Positions 7,938 through 14,428 are shown, counted from the first letter of the stretch. The stretch is DNA of 18,696 nucleotides from Bacteroidota bacterium (GCA_023433755.1 JAEYUA010000280.1:1-18696), one strand, 5' to 3'. Notes: a model not told the origin generated them from the sequence alone. A program made the numbers and translations.

Positions 7938-8040
7938 ACCTTAAAATAATGGATTGTAGCGAAAGAAGCAACTGTAGTTTAGCCTGGTAGATTTCCTGAT
8001 AGAGGATTTTATCCGCATGGAGATTAGCGAGATAAAATTT

Positions 8041-8205
8041 ATAGCCGGTAAGGCGGGAAGGTAACCTTCGCTAAAGCTTCGGCTACCAAGGACGGTAAGT
8101 AGCGGCTGAGGATCGGAATCAATTATTGATCACTACCTTGAGTTAATAGCAAAGCATTTTATTCTTTTATGAAATTGCTTGCCGCCTTCCCGTCTCCCCG
8201 GCTAT
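8041..8205. repeat. Mosaic inverted-repeat element, copy 1 (165 bp)
   Basis: The left end (8041-8061, beginning ATAGCCGG) is the inverse of the right end (8185-8205, ending CCGGCTAT) at 18 of 21 positions. Internally, the 15-mer AAGGACGGTAAGTAG at 8088-8102 recurs exactly in the second element at 15583-15597. A 27-nt insert (8061-8087) between left arm and 15-mer is itself imperfectly palindromic around CGCTAAAGCT. No open reading frame is present, so it behaves as a small nonautonomous or REP-like element. It fills most of the 330-bp gap between the response regulator and the Asp-box gene; the remaining left part (7938-8040) shows nothing recognisable. Confidence 0.7.
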
Positions 8206-8217
8206 TGCCTTTTATCC

Positions 8218-8247
8218 AAAAAAATAGCAAGCCCGGGAGCCTGCTAT
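8218..8247 (-). terminator. Rho-independent terminator of the Asp-box protein gene
   Basis: Read on the minus strand, a 9-bp stem (8239-8247 with 8224-8232, one G-T pair) with a 6-nt loop is followed by seven T residues (8224-8218). It lies 21 nt after the stop codon of the minus-strand gene at 8268. Confidence 0.85.
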
Positions 8248-8267
8248 GCTATTCATTCATTGTGCTG

Positions 8268-10766
8268 TCAACGGATCTTGTTTACCTCATCAAGTTTCGC
8301 AATGTAGATACTCCGTCCATGTGTTCCGATCACGATCTCGTTTTCTCTTTCCTGGATCACGATATCATGCACCGGTACAGATTTCGGAAGCCCGCCGCTC
8401 CACATCATAAAACTTTGTCCCTTGTCAAAACTTACATACAGGCCGCCATCGGTTCCCACATAAATGATGTTCTCATTTTTCGGATCTTCTTTCACCACGT
8501 TGATCGGCTCTGCTGGCAGGTCTTTGCCAATAGGGCTCCAGGTGGTTCCGTAATCTTCACTTACATAGAGATAAGGCATAAAATCATCAAAGCGGTAACC
8601 ATTCAGGGAAGCATACACTCTTGATTCTTTGTGTTTGGAAGCAGTCACCCTGCTTACCCATAGATGCTGTGGCAGGCTAAATCCTTTTTTTGCCGGAGCG
8701 CTGATGAGGGTCCAGGAGTAACCGGCATCTTTTGAAACATGGATGTTGCCATCATCAGTCCCGGTATACAGTAAACCAAAACGCACGGGCGATTCGGAGA
8801 TCGTTGTAAGGGTGCCATAAGGAACATCACCCTGTTTTCCTCCTTTGGTAAGGTCACCACTCAGTGCAATCATGGTATCACCCATATTAAATGAACGGTG
8901 GAATTTATGACTGCCGAAATAAAGGATTTCCGGGTTATGAGGACTCAGTAGTATTGGTGTTTGCCAGTTGAACCGTAAGGGTTTTTCTCCCAGTTCATGT
9001 CTGGGTGTGATGCGCCTTGTACCCATGCGTGTGAGCCTGTTGGTCCGCGCATAATTGCCGAACTGCGAGCCATAATAGGTGGTAAGATTGTCACGCGGAT
9101 CTACCTGGACCTGCATGCCATCACCGCCACCAATGTTCTTTTCGAAACCATCTGCGAGACCCAAACCTGAATTGGCAAAAGAATTCCTGGGAAGCACTGA
9201 AGGCAGGTACCACACGCCATTGTCCTGCATGCCGCCATAAACATTATAGGGCTTTGCATTATCAGTGGTTACGTAGTAGAACTGTCCAACAGCAGGTGTA
9301 TTGGCCTTGAACCAGTTCTCACCATTATCATAAGTGATGTTGACACCTCCGTCATTTCCGTTGATCAGGTGTGAATCGCGTTTGGGATTGATCCATAAGG
9401 CATGGTGATCGGCATGCACATTGGGCTTGTCCATATTCTTCCAGGTTTTACCGCCGTCAACAGAAAGCTGTGAAGAGAATCCAAGCGCATATACTTTGTC
9501 GGGATTGTAGGGTGACACATAGATCTTGGCGAAATAATACCCATAGGTGAAAAAGATCGGTATTTCCTTTTCATTGGTTTTTTTCCAACTGGTACCACCA
9601 TTATCACTGCGATAAACTTCCGCACCGATCGGTGTTCCTTCAAAACCTGTATTGACATAGAGATAATCATAGAGCGAAGTAGGTTTGATCTTGTTGGATG
9701 CTACCAGGTCTTTCACCTGCTGCGCTGTATACCTGTTCGACAAACGGTTTCTTTTCAAAAATGTATCAAGCCTGCGTTGGTTGAGTTGCGCAAACTGTTC
9801 GATGCTGAGATTTTTAAGATCATCAAGTTCATAGGAAGCAGTATCCTTTTTTGCAGTTGATGGAATGTTTTGCTGGTTGTCAACGATCGCATACACGATC
9901 TGTGGATTTTTGGGATACACGGCAAGGCCGATCCTGCCCACCTGCGCGCCATTGGGAAAACCCGAACCTTGTTTGCTTATGAGGGTCCAGGTGTTACCGC
10001 CATCGGTTGATTTATAGATACCGCTGCTGGCCCCGCTTTCTTCAAAATTCCAGGCGCGGCGGGTGCGGTACCACATCGCCGCGTAAAGCTCGTTCGGGTT
10101 TTGCGGATTGATTTCCATTTCCACCGCACCGGTGTTATCATCTACAAACAAAGTATGCTTCCAGGTGTTGCCGCCATCAGTAGTTTTGAAAACACCCCTT
10201 TCTTTATTGGGAGAATACAAATGTCCCAGTGCTGCCACCCACGCGGTATTGTCATCGGTTGGGTGCAATTGGATCTTTCCGATATGATGAGATTCAGGAA
10301 GACCCGCATACTGCCATGTTTTTCCCTTATCCCTGCTTTTATAAACGCCCAGTCCTGCATAGGACGACCTGCTGCTGTTCACTTCACCGGTTCCCACCCA
10401 AATGGTGCCGCTCTTCCAGTTCACGGCAATATCGCCAATGGTGAGTACATCCGTGCTGTCGAAGATGGGTTTGAAAGAAAGCCCGTTATTGCTGGTGTAC
10501 CAGAGACCGCCGGATGAATAAGCTACGTAAAATTCCGTGGGATCTTCCGGGTTGGCTTCGATATCTGAAACCCTGCCGCTCATTACTGTAGGGCCGATAC
10601 TGCGGAATTTGATGTGGTTGAGGGTAGACCTGCTCTCCAGGACCTTCCTTTTTTCAAGCCCTTTCAGCCTTTCAGCCGCCGGGGTGGGTTGTACCTGCCC
10701 ATTTGTGAAAATACTAACGAGCAGAAAGCAGGCGCTGAGCAGGTAAAGATTTAATTTTGACAGCAT
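8268..10766 (-). CDS. Secreted Asp-box (VPS10/sortilin-like, BNR) beta-propeller protein
   Basis: 832 residues starting with a signal peptide (about 1-23, hydrophobic core YLLSACFLLVSIF). Ten Asp-box-like turns are visible: SNNGLSF (91), SRDKGKTW (124), TTDGGNTW (195), STDGGNTW (253), SDNGGTSW (387), SVDGGKTW (435), YDNGENW (479), SKDAGYSW (678), SEDYGTTW (736) and SFDKGQSF (779). These blade-edge motifs are typical of sialidase and VPS10 propellers; about ten blades is the sortilin-type count. A helical insert lies at about 300-370. Sialidase catalytic residues cannot be assigned and no hydrolase activity should be assumed; similar proteins are usually annotated only as glycosyl hydrolase BNR or VPS10-domain proteins. 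The protein stops soon after the propeller (GTHGRSIYIAKLDE), with no C-terminal sorting domain. A TAAGTTTG box at 10808-10801 may be its -7 element, without a clear -33. Confidence 0.88.
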   Translation of the reverse strand: MLSKLNLYLLSACFLLVSIFTNGQVQPTPAAERLKGLEKRKVLESRSTLNHIKFRSIGPTVMSGRVSDIEANPEDPTEFYVAYSSGGLWYTSNNGLSFKPIFDSTDVLTIGDIAVNWKSGTIWVGTGEVNSSRSSYAGLGVYKSRDKGKTWQYAGLPESHHIGKIQLHPTDDNTAWVAALGHLYSPNKERGVFKTTDGGNTWKHTLFVDDNTGAVEMEINPQNPNELYAAMWYRTRRAWNFEESGASSGIYKSTDGGNTWTLISKQGSGFPNGAQVGRIGLAVYPKNPQIVYAIVDNQQNIPSTAKKDTASYELDDLKNLSIEQFAQLNQRRLDTFLKRNRLSNRYTAQQVKDLVASNKIKPTSLYDYLYVNTGFEGTPIGAEVYRSDNGGTSWKKTNEKEIPIFFTYGYYFAKIYVSPYNPDKVYALGFSSQLSVDGGKTWKNMDKPNVHADHHALWINPKRDSHLINGNDGGVNITYDNGENWFKANTPAVGQFYYVTTDNAKPYNVYGGMQDNGVWYLPSVLPRNSFANSGLGLADGFEKNIGGGDGMQVQVDPRDNLTTYYGSQFGNYARTNRLTRMGTRRITPRHELGEKPLRFNWQTPILLSPHNPEILYFGSHKFHRSFNMGDTMIALSGDLTKGGKQGDVPYGTLTTISESPVRFGLLYTGTDDGNIHVSKDAGYSWTLISAPAKKGFSLPQHLWVSRVTASKHKESRVYASLNGYRFDDFMPYLYVSEDYGTTWSPIGKDLPAEPINVVKEDPKNENIIYVGTDGGLYVSFDKGQSFMMWSGGLPKSVPVHDIVIQERENEIVIGTHGRSIYIAKLDEVNKIR

Positions 10767-10815
10767 AAACAGCAGGTTTTGACGTTATAATGTTAATCAT
10801 CAAACTTACTAAACA

Positions 10816-11517
10816 ATGCGTTATCTGATTCTTGTTGGTCTTTTCTTTTCACTGTCGGCCCAGGCCCAGTGGAAGTCCTTTGACCTGATTGGCAGGGATA
10901 CCATCAACCGTGTTGACCTGAAAGGTTTGAAACAAGGGCCGTGGATCGTAAAGGTTCCGGACCTGAGAGGCGAACGTGGGTACGAGGAAGAAGGTTATTT
11001 TCTCAACGACCTGAAAGAGGGGGTTTGGAAAAGATTCTCACTGGAAGGCGACTGCACCGCCATCGAGAATTACAGTTATGGCATGAAGAATGGTAAATGC
11101 ATTTATTTCACCAATGCTGGTGAACCGTTGAGAGAAGAAAGCTGGAGGGCTTTTGATCCAAAAAGTCCGTATGATACCATTGATATTCGTGATTTAGAGG
11201 ATCCAACAAAGATTTTACGTAAGCAGATCATTAAGGTAGAACCTAAATCTTATAAGCACGGCACCTGGACCTATTATAATACCATTCACGGCACAGTAGA
11301 ATCAACCGAGCAGTGGGTAATGAACCGGCCCAAGGAAGAAGTGGATGCCGAAGCAACGGCAGTGGAAGATGACCTGGCGCCCATTGACCCGGCAGGAAAA
11401 AAGACCACTGTAAAAAAAGACGATAAAAAAGCCAAACCCGCTGAAGTGCTGGAATATGAAAAAAAGAATTCCGGCAAGAAAAAGATTAAAGTGCGTGACG
11501 GAAGTACAGGTGGCTAA
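10816..11517 (+). CDS. Secreted MORN-like repeat protein (YwqK-type)
   Basis: 233 residues with a signal peptide (MRYLILVGLFFSLSAQA, likely cut before QW). At least three imperfect MORN-like modules are visible: LKGLKQGPWIVKVPD (about 35-50), GYFLNDLKEGVWKRFSLEGD through NYSYGMKNGKCIYFTNAGEP (about 60-100), and SYKHGTWTYYNTIHG (about 144-158). The last 60 residues are Lys/Glu/Asp-rich and low in complexity. Such proteins are frequent in Bacteroidota and are often labelled YwqK-family antitoxin, but no toxin gene is adjacent and the signal peptide argues for an envelope role. It is divergent from the Asp-box gene with only 49 bp between the starts, so the promoters must overlap. The stop codon runs straight into a heptad array. 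Confidence 0.82.
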   Translation: MRYLILVGLFFSLSAQAQWKSFDLIGRDTINRVDLKGLKQGPWIVKVPDLRGERGYEEEGYFLNDLKEGVWKRFSLEGDCTAIENYSYGMKNGKCIYFTNAGEPLREESWRAFDPKSPYDTIDIRDLEDPTKILRKQIIKVEPKSYKHGTWTYYNTIHGTVESTEQWVMNRPKEEVDAEATAVEDDLAPIDPAGKKTTVKKDDKKAKPAEVLEYEKKNSGKKKIKVRDGSTGG

Positions 11518-11551
11518 GCCATAGGCCAATGGCCATCAGCCATTAGCCTCC
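11517..11551. repeat. 7-bp-period array between convergent genes, overlapping a stop codon
   Basis: Units AGCCATA, GGCCAAT, GGCCATC, AGCCATT, AGCCTCC in register from the last base of the 10816 gene's stop. Its right half encodes the C-terminal ANG and stop of the minus-strand epimerase gene. AATGGC at 11528-11533 and GCCATT at 11539-11544 can form a 6-bp hairpin, a possible shared weak terminator. Confidence 0.82.
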
Positions 11552-12465
11552 TTTATTGTTTGCTTAATTCCCTCCTCGTAAGTTGTGGTATGGAACTGCG
11601 GGAAGGCATCCCTGAATTTCGAGCTGTCGAAATAATAATCCCTTTCAAACTGGTACATCATCTCTTTCAACTCTCTCATCAGCGGGTTGAAGATTCCCAT
11701 AATACTGATGAGGGTTTTTGAAATAGGTCGATAGCCATGAGAACTGCCCATTTCCTTTTCAAACAATTCAACAAAATCTTTTCCATTTAATTTTCGGGGG
11801 TCTGTCGGCAGGTGCCAGACCTGGTTATAGGCCGATGATGTATTTCCCAGCAGGGCAGTGGCTTTAGCCGCATCGGGGATAAAGGTGTAGGAGTGAATGG
11901 CTCCGGGGTTCCCGATCCAGAAGGCTTTTTTTCCTTTCGACAGGTTTTTATAAACCGTTTCTATCAGCATACTGGCATTGGATCCCGGGCCATAAAAATC
12001 AGCGGATCGTACAACCATGCCCGTTAGTTGTCCGGATTGAATAGCTGTCATCAGTTGTTCAAGGATGGCAGCCCTCACCTTTCCTTTTTTACTGGAAGGA
12101 TTGATGGGTGTTTCTTCCGTCATGTGGCCGATCCTTGCCGGGTCATACATGTAAATATTGTCGAAGAAAACCAGTTTGCTTTTATGACTTATGCAGGCAC
12201 TGATTACATTTTGCATGATCACAGGCCACTGCTCCTGCCAGGTTTTTGTGCGGTATTGAAGTCCGGCTACCAGGTATACAACTTCTGAGCCTTTTACTGC
12301 TTCATCCACTGCCCGGGCGTCCTGCAGGTCGGCTGCTAACAGTTCATCGGTTTCATTGATTTTTTTTGGATGCCGGCTTACCAGCCGGATACGCGTGGAG
12401 TAACGGGTGAGTTCTGCAGCGAGTTCCTTTCCGATGGAACCGCCGGCGCCCAGGATTGTTTGCAT
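11536..12465 (-). CDS. NAD(P)-binding Rossmann protein, NAD-dependent epimerase/dehydratase-like
   Basis: 309 residues from the ATG at 12465; the frame also opens at a TTG at 12471. The N-terminal dinucleotide loop GAGGSIGKELA, GxGGxxG-like and preceded by QTIL, marks an extended or atypical short-chain dehydrogenase fold. LAADLQDARAVDEAVKG (about 45-62) and VVYLVAG follow the usual Rossmann order, and VVRSADFYGPGS (about 150-162) is typical of the epimerase branch. The classical YxxxK pair is not evident: the corresponding stretch reads NIYMYDPARI with no lysine after the tyrosine, so this may be an atypical, possibly non-catalytic or isomerase-like member. The substrate is unknown. The C-terminal ANG comes from repeat DNA. 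A TAGCTTTG box at 12476-12469, just before the ATG, would give a nearly leaderless message. Confidence 0.85.
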   Translation of the reverse strand: MQTILGAGGSIGKELAAELTRYSTRIRLVSRHPKKINETDELLAADLQDARAVDEAVKGSEVVYLVAGLQYRTKTWQEQWPVIMQNVISACISHKSKLVFFDNIYMYDPARIGHMTEETPINPSSKKGKVRAAILEQLMTAIQSGQLTGMVVRSADFYGPGSNASMLIETVYKNLSKGKKAFWIGNPGAIHSYTFIPDAAKATALLGNTSSAYNQVWHLPTDPRKLNGKDFVELFEKEMGSSHGYRPISKTLISIMGIFNPLMRELKEMMYQFERDYYFDSSKFRDAFPQFHTTTYEEGIKQTIKEANG

Positions 12466-12471
12466 ACGCAA

Positions 12472-12503
12472 AGCTAACGGCTAATAGCCATTGGCCATTG
12501 GCC
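12472..12503. repeat. 7-bp-period array between divergent genes
   Basis: Units AGCTAAC, GGCTAAT, AGCCATT, GGCCATT, GGCC in register. It lies in the shared upstream region of the epimerase-like gene and the SPFH operon, and overlaps the candidate -7 box of the former. Confidence 0.8.
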
Positions 12504-12542
12504 CGGAATTAAAGAGTTCAAATTTTATTTTGAAATTCCGGG
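12502..12542. promoter_or_regulatory. 9-bp inverted repeat bracketing the -33 region of the SPFH promoter
   Basis: CCCGGAATT at 12502-12510 and AATTCCGGG at 12534-12542 are exact reverse complements with a 23-nt spacer. The -33 TTG (12530-12532) lies just inside the right arm. It could be a regulator site, or a remnant of repeat DNA. Confidence 0.45.
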
Positions 12543-12559
12543 TGCCTGCTATAAATTTG
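12530..12559 (+). promoter_or_regulatory. Bacteroidota-type promoter of the SPFH operon
   Basis: The -33 TTG at 12530-12532 (TTTG from 12529) and a perfect -7 TAAATTTG at 12552-12559 are separated by exactly 19 bp, matching the primary sigma-factor consensus of Bacteroidota. Transcription should begin near 12565, about 29 nt before the SPFH ATG. Confidence 0.75.
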
Positions 12560-12576
12560 ATATCACATTGATATCA
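12558..12576. promoter_or_regulatory. Tandem TGATATCA sites, candidate ribbon-helix-helix operator
   Basis: TGATATCA occurs at 12558-12565 and again at 12569-12576, an 8-bp palindrome repeated at 11-bp (one helical turn) spacing. The pair overlaps the last two bases of the -7 box and the predicted start site, a repressor position. It also reads as a 9-bp inverted repeat, TTTGATATC to GATATCAAA. Ribbon-helix-helix repressors such as Arc and MetJ bind tandem short sites as adjacent dimers, and an Arc-like protein is encoded in this operon. The link between the two is inference. Confidence 0.55.
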
Positions 12577-12593
12577 AAATAAAACTTCGGTAT

Positions 12594-13463
12594 ATGGAAA
12601 AAATTGTAAAACCTGTTTCCGGCATTATCGGACTGCTTTTAGTATTGGCCACTCTCGCTGCAAGTATTTACTTCTTTTCTCAACTGGGTGAAAATGTTGA
12701 GATATGGAAGATCCTGGTTGCTGCTTTTTTGTTCATTCTCAGTATTTTTTTGATGACTGGGATGATCATCGTCCAGCCGAATCATTCACGGGTACTTAAC
12801 CTCTTTGGTAAATATGCAGGCACAGTAAAAGATAACGGCTGGTTTTTTGTCAACCCTTTTTATACAAAGGAAAATATTTCCCTGAGAGCGCAGAATCTCG
12901 AAAGTTCTAAGTTGAAGGTGAATGATAAGATGGGTAATCCCATTGAGATCGCAGCCGTGATCGTATGGCAGGTAGGTGATACCTACAAAGCTGCGTATGA
13001 TGTGGTGAACTATAAGGAATATGTGTTGCGCCAGAGTGAGGCAGCCGTGAGGCACCTTGCCAACAGTTTTCCTTATGACAACCTGGAGGATGAGCATGCC
13101 GACATTACCCTGCGGAATGGAGCAGACAAAGTCAATGAAATCCTGGAGACAGAATTAACCGAAAGGCTTGCACCTGCAGGAATTGTAATTATGGAAGCCA
13201 GGATCAGTCACCTTGCCTATGCTTCCGAGATTGCCGGTGCCATGTTGCAAAGGCAGCAGGCCACGGCCATTGTTGCGGCGAGAACCAAGATCGTGGAAGG
13301 CGCGGTAGGCATGGTGGAAATGGCACTGGAAATGTTATCTAAAAAAGGAATTGTAGAACTTGATGAAGAGAAGAAAGCAGCCATGGTGAGCAACCTGATG
13401 GTGGTACTCTGTGGTGAAAAGGCCGCACAGCCTATTTTGAATACAGGAACCTTGTACCAGTAA
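12594..13463 (+). CDS. SPFH-domain membrane protein (stomatin/prohibitin superfamily)
   Basis: 289 residues. Two hydrophobic segments (about 9-30 and 38-62) anchor the N-terminus, and the SPFH domain follows from IIVQPNHSRVLNLFGKYAGTVKDNGWFFVNPF (about 58-88) through VVNYKEYVLRQSEAAVRHLANSFPYD to ITLRNGADKVNEILETELTERLAPAGIVIMEARISHLAYA (about 170-210). A helical, Ala/Met-rich C-terminus (AMLQRQQATAIVAARTKIVEGA) is typical of oligomerising SPFH proteins. Such proteins form large membrane rings or caps and often partner with NfeD-like or protease subunits; none is present here. It is the first gene of a tight operon, with a gap of one nucleotide to the next gene, and has a clear promoter with a possible operator. 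The exact role is unknown. Confidence 0.9.
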   Translation: MEKIVKPVSGIIGLLLVLATLAASIYFFSQLGENVEIWKILVAAFLFILSIFLMTGMIIVQPNHSRVLNLFGKYAGTVKDNGWFFVNPFYTKENISLRAQNLESSKLKVNDKMGNPIEIAAVIVWQVGDTYKAAYDVVNYKEYVLRQSEAAVRHLANSFPYDNLEDEHADITLRNGADKVNEILETELTERLAPAGIVIMEARISHLAYASEIAGAMLQRQQATAIVAARTKIVEGAVGMVEMALEMLSKKGIVELDEEKKAAMVSNLMVVLCGEKAAQPILNTGTLYQ

Positions 13464-13464
13464 T

Positions 13465-13992
13465 ATGTTGAAAGCTTATGAAACATCCGGTAATTACCTG
13501 TTCGGGGAAAAAGAGAAATTCCCGAAGTGGTTATCATGGCTGATGATCCTGCCGGTTGCCATTGTTGCCGGGCTTATGGTTAAACTCCCCTCGTTGGAAG
13601 AAGCCGACCGGAAGGAAATGTGGATTGCCCTTGCGATAGTGTTGCCCCTGCAGGTCATTCTTTTCATTGCATTTCAGAAAGCAAGGCTGGAGAAAGTGGT
13701 AACGAGTAATGGCCTGTATTTCCGCTGGCTGCCGTTGCAGAAAAAATTCAGGGTGATAGAAAAGGAAATGATCAGCAGTGTTTCTGTTTCGAGGGCTCCG
13801 CTACTCAATTACGGTTCCAACTGGGTACCGGGTTACGGTCGCATGCATATGGCCTCAAAGGGTGAGGGGGTGGAGGTCATTAAAACCGATGGTAAAAAGA
13901 TTTTCTTCAGTACTGCTGATCCTCATTCTATGGCAAGGGCGCTGGAGGAACTAATACGATCAAACAGTAAAACCAGGATCCGTGAGTTCTAA
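13465..13992 (+). CDS. Two-helix membrane protein with a possible PH-like domain
   Basis: 175 residues of unknown function. Two hydrophobic helices at about residues 24-42 (LSWLMILPVAIVAGLMVKL) and 52-70 (MWIALAIVLPLQVILFIAF) are followed by a beta-rich soluble part: LEKVVTSNGLYFRWLPLQKKFRVIEKEMISSVSVSR, then GVEVIKTDGKKIFFSTADPHSMARALEELI. This pattern of two membrane helices, strands and a final helix is that of bacterial PH-like (bPH) membrane proteins, which is structural inference only. A distinctive YGSNWVPGYGRMHMASKGEG segment (about 114-133) may be family-specific. The gene begins one base after the SPFH stop and overlaps the next gene by 11 nt, so translation is probably coupled and the products may act together at the membrane. 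Confidence 0.85.
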   Translation: MLKAYETSGNYLFGEKEKFPKWLSWLMILPVAIVAGLMVKLPSLEEADRKEMWIALAIVLPLQVILFIAFQKARLEKVVTSNGLYFRWLPLQKKFRVIEKEMISSVSVSRAPLLNYGSNWVPGYGRMHMASKGEGVEVIKTDGKKIFFSTADPHSMARALEELIRSNSKTRIREF

Positions 13993-14158
13993 AAAAAGTT
14001 TTGTCATAAGGATAGATAATGATACCTACAAGGCCCTGGAAAAATGGGCAGCGGATGAGTTCCGCAGCGTGAACGGGCAGATTGAATGGATCCTGAACCA
14101 GAAGCTGAAGGAAAGCGGCAGGCTGAAGGATGCCGAAAAAAAGAACCTTAAAAAATAA
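13982..14158 (+). CDS. Arc-type ribbon-helix-helix DNA-binding protein (58 aa)
   Basis: Small gene read from a GTG at 13982, overlapping the previous gene's end by 11 nt in another frame. The product has a beta strand KSFVIRIDND (about 5-14), helix 1 TYKALEKWAADEF (about 15-27), the turn RSVNGQ (28-33), and helix 2 IEWILNQKLKESGR (34-47), then a Lys-rich tail. The strand-helix-RSVN-helix order matches Arc-family ribbon-helix-helix repressors; phage P22 Arc has GRSVNSEIYQ at the same place. It should dimerise and bind DNA through its strand. An ATG start is absent, and no other start gives the full fold. As the third gene of the SPFH operon it is a good candidate to bind the tandem TGATATCA sites in the operon promoter. 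Alternatively it may regulate other genes. Confidence 0.87.
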   Translation: MSSKKSFVIRIDNDTYKALEKWAADEFRSVNGQIEWILNQKLKESGRLKDAEKKNLKK

Positions 14159-14163
14159 TCACC

Positions 14164-14238
14164 ATGTCACTGTTCTATTTCATCTGCTGGATACTAATGG
14201 CAACATGGCCGCTGCTTTTTTGTTTTTACTGGCTGTGA
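14164..14238 (+). CDS. Possible 24-residue single-span membrane peptide
   Basis: A short frame beginning ATG 5 nt after the Arc-like gene's stop. It encodes a peptide that is almost wholly hydrophobic and aromatic (MSLFYFICWILMATWPLLFC, then FYWL), one membrane span with two cysteines and three tryptophans and no charged residue. The spacing, with no gap for other elements, suggests it belongs to the SPFH operon. It is too short to be sure; conservation of the frame in related genomes would be decisive. It could be a regulator of the SPFH complex, as many small membrane peptides are, but that is speculation. Confidence 0.45.
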   Translation: MSLFYFICWILMATWPLLFCFYWL

Positions 14239-14271
14239 ATAGATTGTTCGTAAATATCTACGTTTAAAACA

Positions 14272-14302
14272 CCGGTTTTTCCTGTTTAAAAAACCCGGTT
14301 TT
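14272..14302 (+). terminator. Candidate terminator of the SPFH operon
   Basis: CCGGTTTTT at 14272-14280 can pair with AAAAACCCGG at 14289-14298 (one bulged C), with an 8-nt loop and four T residues after it. The same stretch contains an imperfect direct repeat of GTTTAAAA plus CCGGTTTT at about 22-bp spacing. Confidence 0.45.
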
Positions 14303-14318
14303 CATGGGGTAAAACCCC

Positions 14319-14348
14319 TTGAAACCCTTGCCAGGCCTGGTAATTTCG
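14319..14348 (+). promoter_or_regulatory. Bacteroidota-type promoter of ssb
   Basis: A TTG at 14319-14321, then a 19-bp spacer, then TAATTTCG at 14341-14348 (one mismatch from TAnnTTTG). The spacer ends in the perfect palindrome CCAGGCCTGG (14331-14340), and the hairpin GGGG-TAAAA-CCCC (14306-14318) abuts the -33 element. The predicted start near 14354 gives a leader of about 75 nt. Confidence 0.55.
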
Positions 14349-14414
14349 TATGGAAGGAATGTATGCATCCGCTCTATTCTTTAACCATTTAAAACAAAGC
14401 GAAATGCTTAACTT

Positions 14415-14419
14415 GGAGG
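14415..14419 (+). promoter_or_regulatory. Shine-Dalgarno sequence of ssb
   Basis: GGAGG lies 9 nt before the ssb ATG at 14429. Such a clear Shine-Dalgarno is unusual in this window, where most starts lack one, and it supports ATG 14429 over the in-frame ATG at 14438. Confidence 0.6.
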
Positions 14420-14428
14420 CCTAATAAA

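Noticed and set aside
8041..8205. The inverted-repeat element considered as an insertion sequence.
   Set aside because: It has no transposase frame and is only 165 bp, so only a nonautonomous or REP-like element can be claimed.
10816..11517. Reading the MORN-like gene as an antitoxin of a toxin-antitoxin pair.
   Set aside because: It has a signal peptide and no small toxin gene lies beside it; the neighbour is a large secreted propeller protein.
14402..14422. Six-codon frame MLNLEA ending just before ssb, as a possible leader peptide.
   Set aside because: It only spans the Shine-Dalgarno region of ssb; there is no run of regulatory codons or alternative hairpins to support attenuation.
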